A DNA stretch of 64,000 nt from Mesorhabditis belari (taxonomy: Eukaryota; Nematoda; Chromadorea; Rhabditida; Rhabditidae): contig CAUEEP010000683.1 in the NCBI GenBank assembly GCA_958450365.1, forward strand, positions 62,001-126,000, given 5' to 3'. The position numbers were made by a program, and so were the translations under genes. The notes under the pieces are model-generated. The model had not been told where the DNA came from and did not search any database. It saw only the letters and a list, made by a program, of their open reading frames with translations. Position 1 is the first letter of the stretch, and every line of letters starts with the position of its first letter. Below, piece after piece: positions 33,141 to 44,379 of the stretch.

Positions 33141-34640
33141 TTTGAGTTATTAAAACCTTGATCACTGACATCACTCGGAAAGATTTTAAAAAGAAAAAGT
33201 TAGATTTTATTTTCGAAGCAACAAACGTGTGCGTTTTATACTGTTCTAGTAACTCAGAAATATAAAAAACGCATCAAACTCGTAGAATCTATTTGTATAG
33301 AGAATACCGTATCCTTAGATGCTAGGTGAAGGAAAGTATATTTCAATTGTACAACTGTGTAATAAAAGTTCGTAAGACACCGACCAACCATATAATTGTT
33401 CAAAAATTGCTATTCTATCGCGCTTCAAACTCACTTACCTCACTTGATACCAAAGAATATACAGAATTGGGCAAAATTACCCGAACAAGAAACTTGTTTG
33501 AATGTTATTCGTTCCATAAAACCCCTATAATTCTTGTTCTATAAATTCTTATCACTATAAATCTATAAATCCTCGAAAAAAGTAGTCACGCTTTTTTGTA
33601 GTCTTAATGTTGTCTTTTCTCGAGTTTTTCCGAAACCAAAAAAGCGCTGAAAAGGGGAAAATGAAGCTCTGCACCAGGATCAATTTTACTCGATGCTTTG
33701 CGGTTCAAAGAAAAGCCGGCCAACGGGTTTTTCTTTTCAGTAATGCCCAATAGGTTAATGAATGAATAAATTTATACTATGGAGAAAATTATACGGCTAA
33801 GTTGGCTGGCTGCAAAGTTACAAGAACTCTTGTTCGGGTAATTTTACCTAACCCTGTAGGTTTTATATAGTTTCATTGGTTTTGGCAGCACCCAGATAAT
33901 TAGATAAATGGAGAAAAGATTAGTATTTTAAGTATTTCAGAGATTGTTTCAAACAATAAGAACTTTGTTGGTTCCTCATTGATTATCAGCTCCATTAGAA
34001 CAAGCTCCATTAGAACAACCTTACACTGATCCATGAAAATTGACGGTTTTGGAAATTTCTTGCAAATCGTTTGTGCATTTCAAACACAGACAGGTGTTTT
34101 CTTTTTTGGTTTTAAACATCACCCCAAAACTATTAATGAGATCCAAACGCCCACACGAAAAAGAAATAGACTTTAAATTAAGCAAAAAAAGTAAAAGTTG
34201 ATAGAATGGAATAATAAGGATACAATAAGGGTAATACTCAAAACCTATTAATTTCTTGAAAATCGTTTTTCATCCATCTTTCTAATGATGTTTACACAAA
34301 TTTGTATTTTAGAGTCAACGGTGACGCCTGATTTAACAAGTCAAAGGTGACGCCTGATTTCACAAAATTGGGCTAGTTGCTGGATATCCACTGATTAAAG
34401 CTTAAATAATAATGGTCCGGTTGAAACATCTCTGCTGCTGAGGCAACTCCTTCAGCTAATACCTGTGTTATGCGTAAAAGTCATTCAATTTTTTATTGAT
34501 GTCATCTTGAGTACATCAAAGATGTTGAGATTCATTTGTATACAAACAAATCTCATACGAGATGGCTCGAGTGTGTATTCGTCGTATGTTCTCTCGTTGG
34601 TGGCGGTATTACTGTCACTCGGGCTATGTGCAATTTCCTA
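33141..34640. other. intergenic
   Basis: No gene supported. A duplicated 20-bp segment (ggtgacgcctgattt) occurs at about 34320 and 34348. Confidence 0.4.
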
Positions 34641-34643
34641 AAA

Positions 34644-36762
34644 TCAGATGATCAGCTCAAGTATTACCCCAGTTTTATACCCCAAAATCTTTTTCACATA
34701 TTCCTTGATAAATTCTCGATATGGTTCAGTAAATCCGCATATCAATGCCGAGGAAACAGTTGCATGAGCGTACACAAGAGTCATGCTTGCATTCACCCAT
34801 TCTTGCGGAAATATAGAGTTTGAATAAAAGATATATGCGTAAAAGAGCAGTGGAATAATCACCAATCCAAATGGGACTATCATCTAAAATGTTGTTGAAT
34901 CGTCAAATCGAATTTCTGCGTTACTTGAACAAATAGCGAAATGCAAAGCTTTTTGTGTAAACTTCTCGTTTTTGCACTCATCACGATGGCGTTTCCGTTA
35001 AGCATGTAAAATGAATGTAAAACGAGGAAAAGGGTCTGAAAGCTGATGGCTTTACATTTCTATAAGTCTGGATTGTTTTTAGGTAATGGCAACTAGTAAA
35101 GTAATGAAGGTAATGAAGGTAATGGCAACTAGTAAAGTAATGAAGGTAATGAAGGTAATGGTAACTAGTAAAGTTCATGCTTCATGCCGCTTTTTTATGC
35201 CCAGAAAATTCATGCACAGTTACCTTTAACTTTTTCTGAAAAGTTACTAATGTGTACATACGTGTGATTTTTTTCTATAGGTTGCGCTCCACTTTTTTAG
35301 TTGGTGCGCACTATGTTTAAGCGTTAGATAGATTTACGCGATTATAGGATAGCTTTTAACAGCTTGTGGGAGCTTTTCTAATCCTGTTTCGGTTTATTTT
35401 TATAAGCTATCTAACGCTTAAACATAACAAACACACAAATCAGCAAGTAAGCCAAAAAGTGGAGCGCAATTTCCAGAAAAAATTACACGTAGAACTTAGT
35501 ATTTTTTTAGAAAAAGTGAAAGGTAACTGAGCATGAATTTCTTGGTATGAATTTACTAGAGCGCGCCGAGCACGGCATGAACTTTCTCGGCATGAAAGAA
35601 CGGCCTAAAGCATGAACGCCAGCCTGAAGGCCTGAATTTTATTGGTTTAGAGGGCAATTGTTAGATTTAGCTTTCATATAGACTTACCACAGTGGTGATC
35701 TCTGGAGCAAATATGCAAACTAAAATCTCGAGGCCCAGCGCTCCGGTAAAGTTAAGTGTAGGAGGAGCGACAAGTCCAGTGGTATCACCAATCCATGCAG
35801 TCGGATCATTTGCAATGAAAGCAAACTCTGGGAACTCCTAAAGTGTCCACAATTCATAAACGTCTTGCCAGGTGTAAGACTCACTTGCAATAGTCTCGGC
35901 AATCCTCTGGCATTTGGTGGATTTTCAATGTCAATCGCTCCAATGAAAAACCAAGCTGGTGGCACTATTGCCAAATAGTGAATGAGAATAAGCAATAACA
36001 GGGCCCAAGTGGGAAATCTATGAATTGGAAGTAGTTTGAATGGAAATCTCTTACTTCAGCCAGTGATCATCCGGCAAAATCACTTGATGTCGATACAGAA
36101 AGCATTGAAAAGTGGCGACAATCATATTTCCGACCAAAACCAGGCCAATTTTCTAGAAAAACAATTGAGTTTCGAGTAATGGAAGAACAAGAGGGTTTAG
36201 CAAGTCTTTTTTATGTAAACCACTTACAAACAAAGCGCCACCATCAAATGAGTAGATTGGATTTCCATAGAGAATGCCATACCCCTTAAAGCTTGGAGCA
36301 GGAAAGTAAAGCTCAACAACGCATCCGTGCAGAAGGAGTTCATATAATGAAGACCAAAACTAAAAGTTAGATTGCAGAAGGCAATTTTGACTCCAAGCCA
36401 AGATAGGTCATAACATGACTAAGGTTAGATCCAAGCCTGATTTTTGGTCATGCAAGCCATGGCCTGACTTCTTGCCTGTATTAATTTGTCTGGCTTAGCC
36501 AGACAGCCAGACAGCTTTGTCTGGCTGTCTGATATTACCTTGATCTTGTATCGATATATTCTTCTTTAAATTACAAGCCATATGTTCCGGTAATAAGACT
36601 TACCTGATACCACAGAAGGTACCATCTGTAGCGACTCATTTGTTTTGGAGAAGCGTAAACAATCAAAAAAGCAGTAAAGAGATTAAATAAAAGGCCCAAT
36701 ATTCCAGTAATAGTTTCAAAATAAAGAAATATTGTGGGATTCTCATGAACTATTAGATTCAT
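34644..36762 (-). CDS. Srh/Sri-type chemosensory 7TM receptor (complete)
   Basis: Seven exons in phase: 36762-36604, 36359-36228, 36152-36055, 36017-35885, 35837-35688, 35035-34925, 34883-34644 (340 residues). TM1 ITGILGLLFNLFTAFLIVYA followed by SPKQMSRYRWYLLWYQ; LVLVGNMIVATFQCFLYRHQ then VILPDDHW is the family's YRHQ/ILP signature; TWALLLLILIHYLAIVPPAW; final exon FGLVIIPLLFYAYIFYSN and the TM7-tail motif TEPYREFIKEYVKKIL. Expected at the plasma membrane of chemosensory neurons (family knowledge). The intron between exons 5 and 6 holds a MITE and a small tandem repeat. Confidence 0.85.
35088..35175. repeat. tandem repeat of about 36-38 bp
   Basis: taatggcaactagtaaagtaatgaagg-type unit about 2.5 copies, within an intron. 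Confidence 0.75.
35218..35528. mobile_element. MITE in receptor intron
   Basis: Ends agttacctttaactttttct and agaaaaagtgaaaggtaact are inverted; inner arms gcgctccactttttt and aaaaagtggagcgc also pair. Flanked on both sides by cgttcatgc/catgaa-rich DNA. Confidence 0.82.
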
Positions 36763-36980
36763 TAGTAAGAAAAGAGAAAAACATCGATAAGTCTACTTGT
36801 CATCAAATAAGAACGTAGATAGGGAATCGATGGGGAATCGGGCAGGTGTTTTGATTACCGGGTGTCTCCATCCAACCACTACATAGCTATGTATTTTCGA
36901 AATTCTTATATTCTCGGGTACACCTGTTAATTTTACAGACACATAACTCGTCATGAATGTTGTGTACTAATTGTAAAAAT

Positions 36981-37058
36981 GGGAGTTGGAACTAGAGCAA
37001 ATCAAAATTTTGTCTGTCGTCGGGGCTCGAACCCGCGACCTTTCGTTTATTGGGCAAC
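36981..37058 (-). repeat. tRNA-derived SINE-like element
   Basis: Minus strand has a B-box-like AGGTCGCGGGTTCGAGCCCC and the tail CAAAATTTTGATTTGCTC TAGTTCCAACT shared with 2891-2992. The A-box half is eroded (only TTGCCCAATAAACGAA remains). Confidence 0.58.
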
Positions 37059-37059
37059 A

Positions 37060-38040
37060 TATAAGAATCACAGCGTTTTTGAAAATTCAAAGAGATTCAA
37101 ATTTTAACATTTTAGCCTAGCCTACTACTTTTGGAAAACTGAAAAACTTTTCTAAAGAAATCCGTCAGAAATGGCAGAGGTCCGAAGAAATTCCGCTAGA
37201 GCTCATTTGCGAGCTTGGTGGTCGAATCGAACTTTATAATTTGCAAGTTTCGCGGTAGATAAATGTAGTCAAGATTCAGGGCTTCAATTCTCTATATAAC
37301 ACTTGGTACTTTTGAATTAAATTAGGCCCTTGACAACTACATTAACAAAAGAATGCGCCCATAATTTTTTGTGACCCTGTAGTAGTTGAAAACTTGTTAA
37401 AAATTACACCAAATTAATGCTAGTACAAAGTTATGATCTCTGCTTTGGACCCAAGGTTTGAACATTGATCAAAAATGTCACAAATGACTGGGTGAATTAT
37501 GCAAAAAGTCCTTTTTTGGAGAAAAGGTGGAGTTCGAGAGGGTAAGCGGATGAAAACTTTGAACATGCAAATCTTTGGGTCGTTCACGGACCATTTCAAG
37601 CTTATTAGGTTACAAGATAAAACTCTTGAGGCCTTTTCTGTGTTTTCATTGAACATTTTGGTGGAAAAAATCAGGGAAATCAGACTTTTCTTTCTTTTTT
37701 CCTACTTTCTTTATTGATTATGATCGGGTAGGTTTCAATGTATTTTGGCCACCTTTTCAGTTGTTAAATTTCTAGATAAAAGAAATCTATATAACAATCA
37801 GACCCCTAACTTGCAAACTTTTGAGTTTTTTTAACACTAAATAAATAATTCCTTGATTTTTTTGAGGCCTGGATCTCCTTTTGTTGACTGGCTAAACAAG
37901 TTGACTAATTATCGTTGAATTCAACTTTTTTTTTTAGGTTTTTGATCAGATTAATGCATTCACAAAAGCAGACATAGAACTAGACTCGACTCATACAAAC
38001 AAAACCAATCTGCTTTTCATCTAATGTTTTTAGATCAGCG
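37060..38040. other. intergenic
   Basis: No supported gene or repeat; only short unsupported frames. Confidence 0.35.
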
Positions 38041-38043
38041 AGT

Positions 38044-38620
38044 ACATGTCTAATCCAATGTCCAATGTCCAGTACACAGAATTTGAAGCGAATTGCTATG
38101 CGGTAAACTTGCTAAGAACTTTCATAGAAAAACAAATAGTTAGCAATCTCAGTTGATTTGTTTTTAGTTGAAAGGCACCTCGAACACCGGGATTTGTACT
38201 TGGGCAATTTGTGATAATAAGTGTGTTCTAGATGGTGGACATTTGGTGTCAATACACAGTGATGACGTGAGTGTGAGCTGAGCTGAGCAGATTCAACCAA
38301 ACTTTAGGAGAACGCTTTCGTCCACGATTTGCCAACCGCCCAAAATCATCGCCGGTCACCGCTCTACACTGCTCAAAGTGCCACCAAGCCTCCGAGGACA
38401 TGGATCGGATTATTTCTGTCCCAACAAACCATGACATTGAATGGAAAGATGGATCTATTGTTAACTACACAAATTATAATGGTATTACACTTTTGTCTCA
38501 ACTTTATTAACCAATCGAAATCAACTTTAGATACTTCGATTGCGTCTAGTGGTAGGTACTTTGCTAAGTCTACTTTAGCCTCAAATAATCCTTCAGGATA
38601 TCCTGGAAAATGATTTGCTC
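38044..38620 (+). pseudogene. C-type lectin domain remnant
   Basis: Pieces of one CTLD in order: FEANCYA with a gtaaac donor, an exon from about 38168 ending DGGHLVSIHSDD, then RTWIGLF and, one frame over, DIEWKDGSIVNYTNYNG near 38440-38482. The W-I-G-L and W-x-D-G-S motifs are those of nematode CTLDs, but they are in different frames (single-base shift near 38415) and no signal peptide or terminal Cys exon is evident. Related in type, not closely in sequence, to the gene at 14028. Confidence 0.55.
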
Positions 38621-39541
38621 CTGATTGTCTAAGGTAAGAATAGCTTTTGGTATTCTTAAATCAATTAGCCTATTGAATTTTTGCTATATTTTATTCTCAA
38701 TTTAGCAAACGACCTTTTGTCTGCAAGTTACCAGATACAGCGACGACAATCTGATCGAACTGACAGCAAAGAACCAGATAAATCCCTAAGCAAAGATAAA
38801 TCTCTTACACATGTTTTAGATGATAATAAAGCAATATACAGTATCTTCCAATACGTTATAGAGCTTGAACTAGACTAAATGTTTGGCCAATATCAACAAG
38901 AGCAACAATCAAACCTTTGTAAGCCACAGGAAGCTTACACTTTAGTAAAGCTGACAAATTCAATCAGCAAACTTTGACCAACAGATCTTAGACTTGGTTG
39001 AACATTAGACTTGGTTGAAAGCTGTTTAACAAAGAAAGTTAACTGATACTTAATATATATAGTAAGATTGAATAAAGTTCAACTTATTGTTCCTTTCCAA
39101 TCAAGCGAATCCACGCAACTATACGCAAAAGAAACACCTCAATACAAAAAGTGTAACCCTGATGTTTGCCTGAACGAAGCGATTGATCAAAGCGTTAATG
39201 ACGATATTTGTTTAAAGAGGTGTTCCCGAAAGAATTTCATCGAACTATAGGATAATCGCCTAGTTGAATGGATGGATTTCCCGGGACAAAGCCCGGATTT
39301 TTCGCTTCAAAAAACAGCACAACAAAGAATTTTCAAAAAAAGAGATTAGTGTTTTCACACACATAAATGTGAATTTCCTCGCAAGTGAGTCAGTTTCTCA
39401 AGGCTTCCAAGAGTTCAAGAAAACTACTTTGCAATTCTCGTTCATTTGTTTCCATCCGTGTGTAGTCCTGTGTTCAAATAGACATTTTAGTCTGCTTTTG
39501 AATGCTGAACCTGAAATCTCTCATTTTTAGATTAGAAAATA
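38621..39541. other. intergenic
   Basis: No supported coding exon or repeat was found. Confidence 0.3.
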
Positions 39542-42500
39542 ATGCTTGGTCATCTCAATCCCAGTCATTTTGTTGTATTCTTTGCTAGTACTTTTGCAGT
39601 GATCGCCAACTCGATTTTGATCCTTTTGATAGCAAAATACAGGTTGGTTTGTTTAAAATCTCTAGTTAAATCCAAAATTCTAGCTTAAGTAATACTTATT
39701 GTATTCAAATTTGAATTCGTTAGCTCCAGCTATCTTACTTGATGGCAAAGTTTGTTTCAGTAGACCAGAATTTGGTCGCTACAAGTATTTGATGATGATG
39801 TTCGCCACGATCAACATAATTTATCCACTTTTCAATTTGATTTTGATGCCAGTGAGTCTCTTAGCTAATAAAGAACCAATCTCACTAGTTTTTTCAAAAT
39901 TTACAACAACTTTTACTCACCTTTCTAGGGCCTTCATGTTGTCGGCCATGCTTTCGTCTTTTTCGTCGCCAGTCCTTTTGGTGCATATTTTAACCAATCC
40001 ACTGGACAGGTGAGTTAAATATTGAAAGAAGATATTTCATTACATCAATTTTCAGTTCATGATACTATTCTGGACAATGCTATACGATCAGCAGCTAATT
40101 TTGATCGTTTTTCATTTTCTCTATCGATACGTCGCCATTTGCCGGTGAGTTTTCGCACAAAATTGTAGCTGAGGAAGTTGAGTCATAGACTGAAATAGTT
40201 TGAGAAATCTTTGTCGAAAAGAAAGCTGAACTGTACCTCGTTACATACAGGTTTTGATCAATTAAAAAGTACGTATAGAACTTGAGGGACATTGTGCCGA
40301 ATATTTTGGCACTTTCTACAAGAAAGCCGATTTAAGTACAAGTTAAAACGCACCAAACTGAAAGTCAGACAAAAATCGAGCATACTGTAGTGAAGTTCGC
40401 ATTTTGTTGTCTCTTAGAAGATTTTCGTCACAATTTCATGAACAAGCTCTCCAAAGTTTATTCATCGCTCATCGTAGTGATCAAGTATTGTAAAAGTTCA
40501 CTCTTCTCATAGCGGAAAGTAGAATCAGCACTGAAGCTGTGGCAACCAAACTTATTTCAAGTTCGCAAATATCATTTTATTTGTTGCTTTGTGATCATTG
40601 TCTAACCCGCTTTAGACTTGAAAAGTTTTTGTGGTAAAGAATAGCTGAACTATACCTCGCAGCTACATAAAAGCTTTGATCAGTTAAAAAGTATAAAATA
40701 GTAAATAAATAGATAAATAGTAAATTATATTCGGTAAGTATACATAGGTCGCAGCCGTTCGTGATTTTCAGCCGCTAGTGATTGAATCACCATCGGCTAG
40801 CTGATGGTGATTGAAAGTTTTTTTAACGAAACATTTGGAATACAATACAATGCCGAAACACTAATTGCTTTAAAATCAATGAAGAAAGCAAAACTACGAG
40901 TAGAAATTTATAACTGGACAACCTAATATTTAAATGTTATTCTATTTAACTGTTATTCTATTAGGTTGATGCAAAAGTCTTTTTCATTTTTTTCGTACTT
41001 CTGTTAAAAAGTAACAAATTCACCAATTAATCTATAGTTTGCTCTATAAAAAAAGTGTTTTTTTGTTCAATTTGCATCTTTTTAAATCAATTTCGGTTCA
41101 CTTTCAAGCAAATTCGAGAGTGAAAAACGCCTTTTTCGTAAAAATCTATAAAAAACTCTACGGAAAAATTGGCTGAATGAATTTCTCTGAAATTTTGGCG
41201 AAATATCAAACTTTTTTTCCTCTATCTTTTATCTATTGACACGAAGATAGGTTTTCTTTAGCTAAGGTGTCTAAACCGCATCATCGAGTTAGCCCTTTTT
41301 GACTACCCGACTTCATACTCTCAAGAAAATCCAGGCATAAAATATTTTTAAACCCGTTTTAATGTTATTTTGCAGAAAAATAATTGGTTTTTCTAATGAA
41401 ATCAACCGTAGTTTAATTGGTGCATTTGTTGGCTTGAAACGGCAGACGAAAAAAATGAAAAAGACTTTTGCATCAACCTAATACAACAAGTTTTATCATA
41501 GACATTTTCCAAATGTCAGATGCTAACCTTTCAACTGAATCAAAACTGGAACAAATTTTTAGAATCAACTGGATTCCCTGGTTTAAGAAATGGCCAGTTC
41601 GTTTTGGAATATTGGCTTATGTTTTAATTGATCTATCGACTTGGAGTTGGTTTATGGAATCACAATCATTTTGGTTGAGGGAAAACAGAGTTAGTTTCTT
41701 TTGAAATAAGAAAAAAAGATTTTCAGTGGTATATTCAAGAAGACTTCAAGAAATATTATGGAATTGATGCAGAGAAAGCCGCGATTTTCGGAGCTCTTTT
41801 TGTGGTTTGCAAAGAATTTCGAAAACTTTCCATTCATATCTAGTATAATGGTACTGATGGAGAGAAAAGGTTTCGTCCCTACAATTTACTCTGTGCCGCA
41901 ATGAATTTCAGTGTCTTGCTATACAAGTTCTTCATTATGGTTTGTTTTCTAGATTTATCAAAAGATTGGGCAAGATAACAGGTTTGGCTTACGATACAAA
42001 TCTACACCACGTTGAAACACGCTCGACTGAGTCCTCGGACAAAAAGACTTCAAATGGATCTATTATACGCATTGATAGCTCAGGTAGGATTAGAAAATCG
42101 GTTCTAGTGTAAAAATCTTTTCAAAAATTATTGTTTTATCACAAATTCAAAGCAGCATTTCATAATAAAAACAAATAACATACTAGTAAACAAGATCAAA
42201 ATTAAACTTTGTAAAGGATTTTGTCCTTCAACCAAACTATTCAGAAAGATCAGAGGATAAGTTTGAATTGATTTAGTTAAAGTATGAATTCGAAAGGCAA
42301 GCTGAAAATAGCCAAAAATATGGGACAATGAGTACTAACTCCAATAGAACGCCAGCCCTATAATGACGGGCGTACAGTCTAACTTTGAACGTCCCGTTCT
42401 CCGCGCTGCTTTATTCTACAGTCTGCGCTTAGGTGTCAAATGATAGCCCTTGAAATCTAGTATTTTTTGATACCAAAAGTGTAGTTGGGAAAAATCTAGG

Positions 42501-43319
42501 GATTGAAAAACAAGAACGTTTGCGATGGCTCTTAGATTTGATGTAACTAACATGCTGCAAAGAATAAAACGATACAAAAGTAGAAAATTGACGGAATCCA
42601 AACAGTTGATGGCCATGATTTTTTAAAAAGAAGTTAAACTACGCGACTGTACGAGGAGGTGGCATTTTATTAGAGTATTTACGGTAGTAAGAATACGAAT
42701 TTCCAGACAGCATGTCCATTTGTGATGGAGGGAGCTCCTTGTTTGATAACACATGTTTATGCTTTCACAGCGATCTACATTGGTCCTTGGTATGTTACTT
42801 ATTCCTTTCAACAATGCAACTGTTAAATTTGTCGAAATTTTTGCATAAACTTTGACCTAGGAGAATTAAACGTTTTGTATTTTGGTTAGACTTGAATTTG
42901 AAGAGATTAGTGGTTAGTCAGACTGTTATCCTCATGAGCTGGAGATCAAAACTTTGTCAAACCTTACAGATTAAAACTTCAGGAGTAGTTACATGTTTAT
43001 CCCGGTTGATTTGTATCCACTTCTTGATGCGATCACAATGGTTTACTTTATACGGGATTACCGACGAGTGATCATTGCAAAATGGTAGGAATTTAGCTTT
43101 ATTTGTTAAACCCAAACAATGATGAAACCGAAAATCTAAAATTAGTTCACTTACAGGAGAAAACAAGAGATCCACGCACTCGGATCACAAACAGATCTTC
43201 GAAAATATGAGACTAGCAACGGATCGTATGTGAAAACGATTCAAACCTCAGTGCAAGATATGACTGAAAAAGATTCGAGAGTAAACAAAGAAAGAATGTA
43301 TTTGCATGTACAGAATTGA
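39542..43319 (+). CDS. Str-type chemosensory 7TM receptor (complete)
   Basis: Eleven exons in phase: 39542-39642, 39761-39851, 39929-40009, 40056-40144, 41563-41689, 41727-41804, 41844-41939, 41982-42083, 42707-42789, 42983-43084, 43157-43319 (370 residues). Family features: TM1 VFFASTFAVIANSILILLIA; FGRYKYLMMMFATINIIYPL; VFHFLYRYVAIC (the YRY motif); KHARLSPRTKRLQMDLLYAL (pre-TM6 LQ motif); TACPFVMEGAP; YPLLDAITMVYFIRDYRRVI (TM7 and DYR motif). Ser/Thr-containing cytosolic tail. Plasma membrane receptor, ligand unknown. Intron 4 carries the 0.5-kb MITE and intron 8 a MITE bearing a fragment of another receptor gene; both are removed by splicing, so the gene still appears functional. Confidence 0.87.
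40961..41481. mobile_element. 0.5-kb mariner-type MITE, copy B
   Basis: TA-flanked, same TIR and interior as 20597-21111, in intron 4 of the Str gene, ending about 80 bp before the exon 5 acceptor. Confidence 0.88.
42357..42684. mobile_element. MITE relative carrying a captured receptor exon fragment
   Basis: Right end agagtatttacgg and internal hairpin (aggtgtcaaatgatagccc / tattttttgatacc) match the MITE at 18118-18381; the left TIR is truncated. The segment 42514-42585 is nearly identical to 44013-44084 and includes, on the minus strand, a splice acceptor (tctttgcag) and the first codons of a receptor exon. Confidence 0.7.
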
Positions 43320-43376
43320 AATAAACTGTGATCATTTTTGTTTGGAGTGAGGACAATCGATGTGATGAGTTAATTT

Positions 43377-44053
43377 TTATTGAATAGTTCTTTCATTGAT
43401 GATATAGGAATCAGTTTTTGGTATCGCTTGGGATGATCGATGAAAAATATTATCTCGTCGATCTTCAATTGCACGATTGGCCATCACAGAAAGTCCAAGG
43501 ATTCTTTGCATCAGACACCTTGTTTCGTTGGTTGCAAATTTCTTATAGCTATCGTATAAAGTAAAAATGATGACAGTGTTGACTGTTCCGTAAATGGCGG
43601 CTAGCATTGATGGCCAGATGTTGCATCCTGAATAAAATGTGCTCCTCTCAAAAAAGCGCACTTGGTACCGTAACCCTGGAGGATTCTTGTGCTAGGTGTG
43701 CTGATTTAGTTTTAACTGCATATATGATTGTGCTACTAAATTATGCAAAAGTGCATACTTGAAAGTTTGTTAAGATTTGAAAAGAACGTAAAAGACATCT
43801 AGAAACTGGAAAAATCATGATGAGAGCAAATGCGAAAAGCTGAAGTGACTTGTTTTCTTTCGATTTCTTGAAGACAATAAAGAAGTATGCACTTACCTGA
43901 ACATTTAAATTAAACAACCATTTCTTTTGTAATGCCAATTTTTTTGGGCTCATCACTTTGCGTTGCTTGTACAAGCTGTGATAGGTGGGGACGACCAGTA
44001 CTAAAATTGATTGAACGTTTGCGATGGCTCTTGGATCTGATGTAACTAACAAG
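43377..44053 (-). pseudogene. Str-type receptor 3' fragment
   Basis: Exon 44053-43897 (157 nt) encodes LLVTSDPRAIANVQSILVL followed by HSLYKQRKVMSPKKLALQKK and a gtaagt donor, the region before TM6 in Str proteins. A last exon ending at 43377 carries SMLAAIYGTVNTVIIFTLYD (TM7) and a polar tail. No upstream exons: at 44090 the sequence changes to MITE-related DNA. Convergent with the Str gene at 39542-43319. Confidence 0.55.
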
Positions 44054-44094
44054 CTGCAAAGAATCAAACGATACAAAAGTAGAATCTTATTTCT

Positions 44095-44345
44095 GGATTT
44101 GCTTAGTTATTTCATTAGAAAGGCCAGTTATTTCTCTGCAAAATAACATTAAAACGGGTTTAAAATATCTTATTTCTGGATTTGCTTGGTTATTTTTCAA
44201 CTCAAACTCAAATAATGCGTGCGATAACTTCCTAACAACCTTGTCTTTGAATCGAATCAAATTGGCCCAACCCGTAAAAGAGTGAAGCATACGCGAACGA
44301 CAACGAGTTAATGTAGTTGAACACTTTTTAAGGTTTTTTAGGTTC
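44095..44345. repeat. diverged relative of the 0.5-kb MITE
   Basis: acccgttttaatgttattttgcag and neighbouring stretches match the interior of the MITE in inverse orientation; the rest is longer and different, possibly closer to a parent element. No TIR recognised. Confidence 0.5.
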
Positions 44346-44379
44346 CAACTCGTGCCAAAAAGGCGAAAGCTCACTTCTC

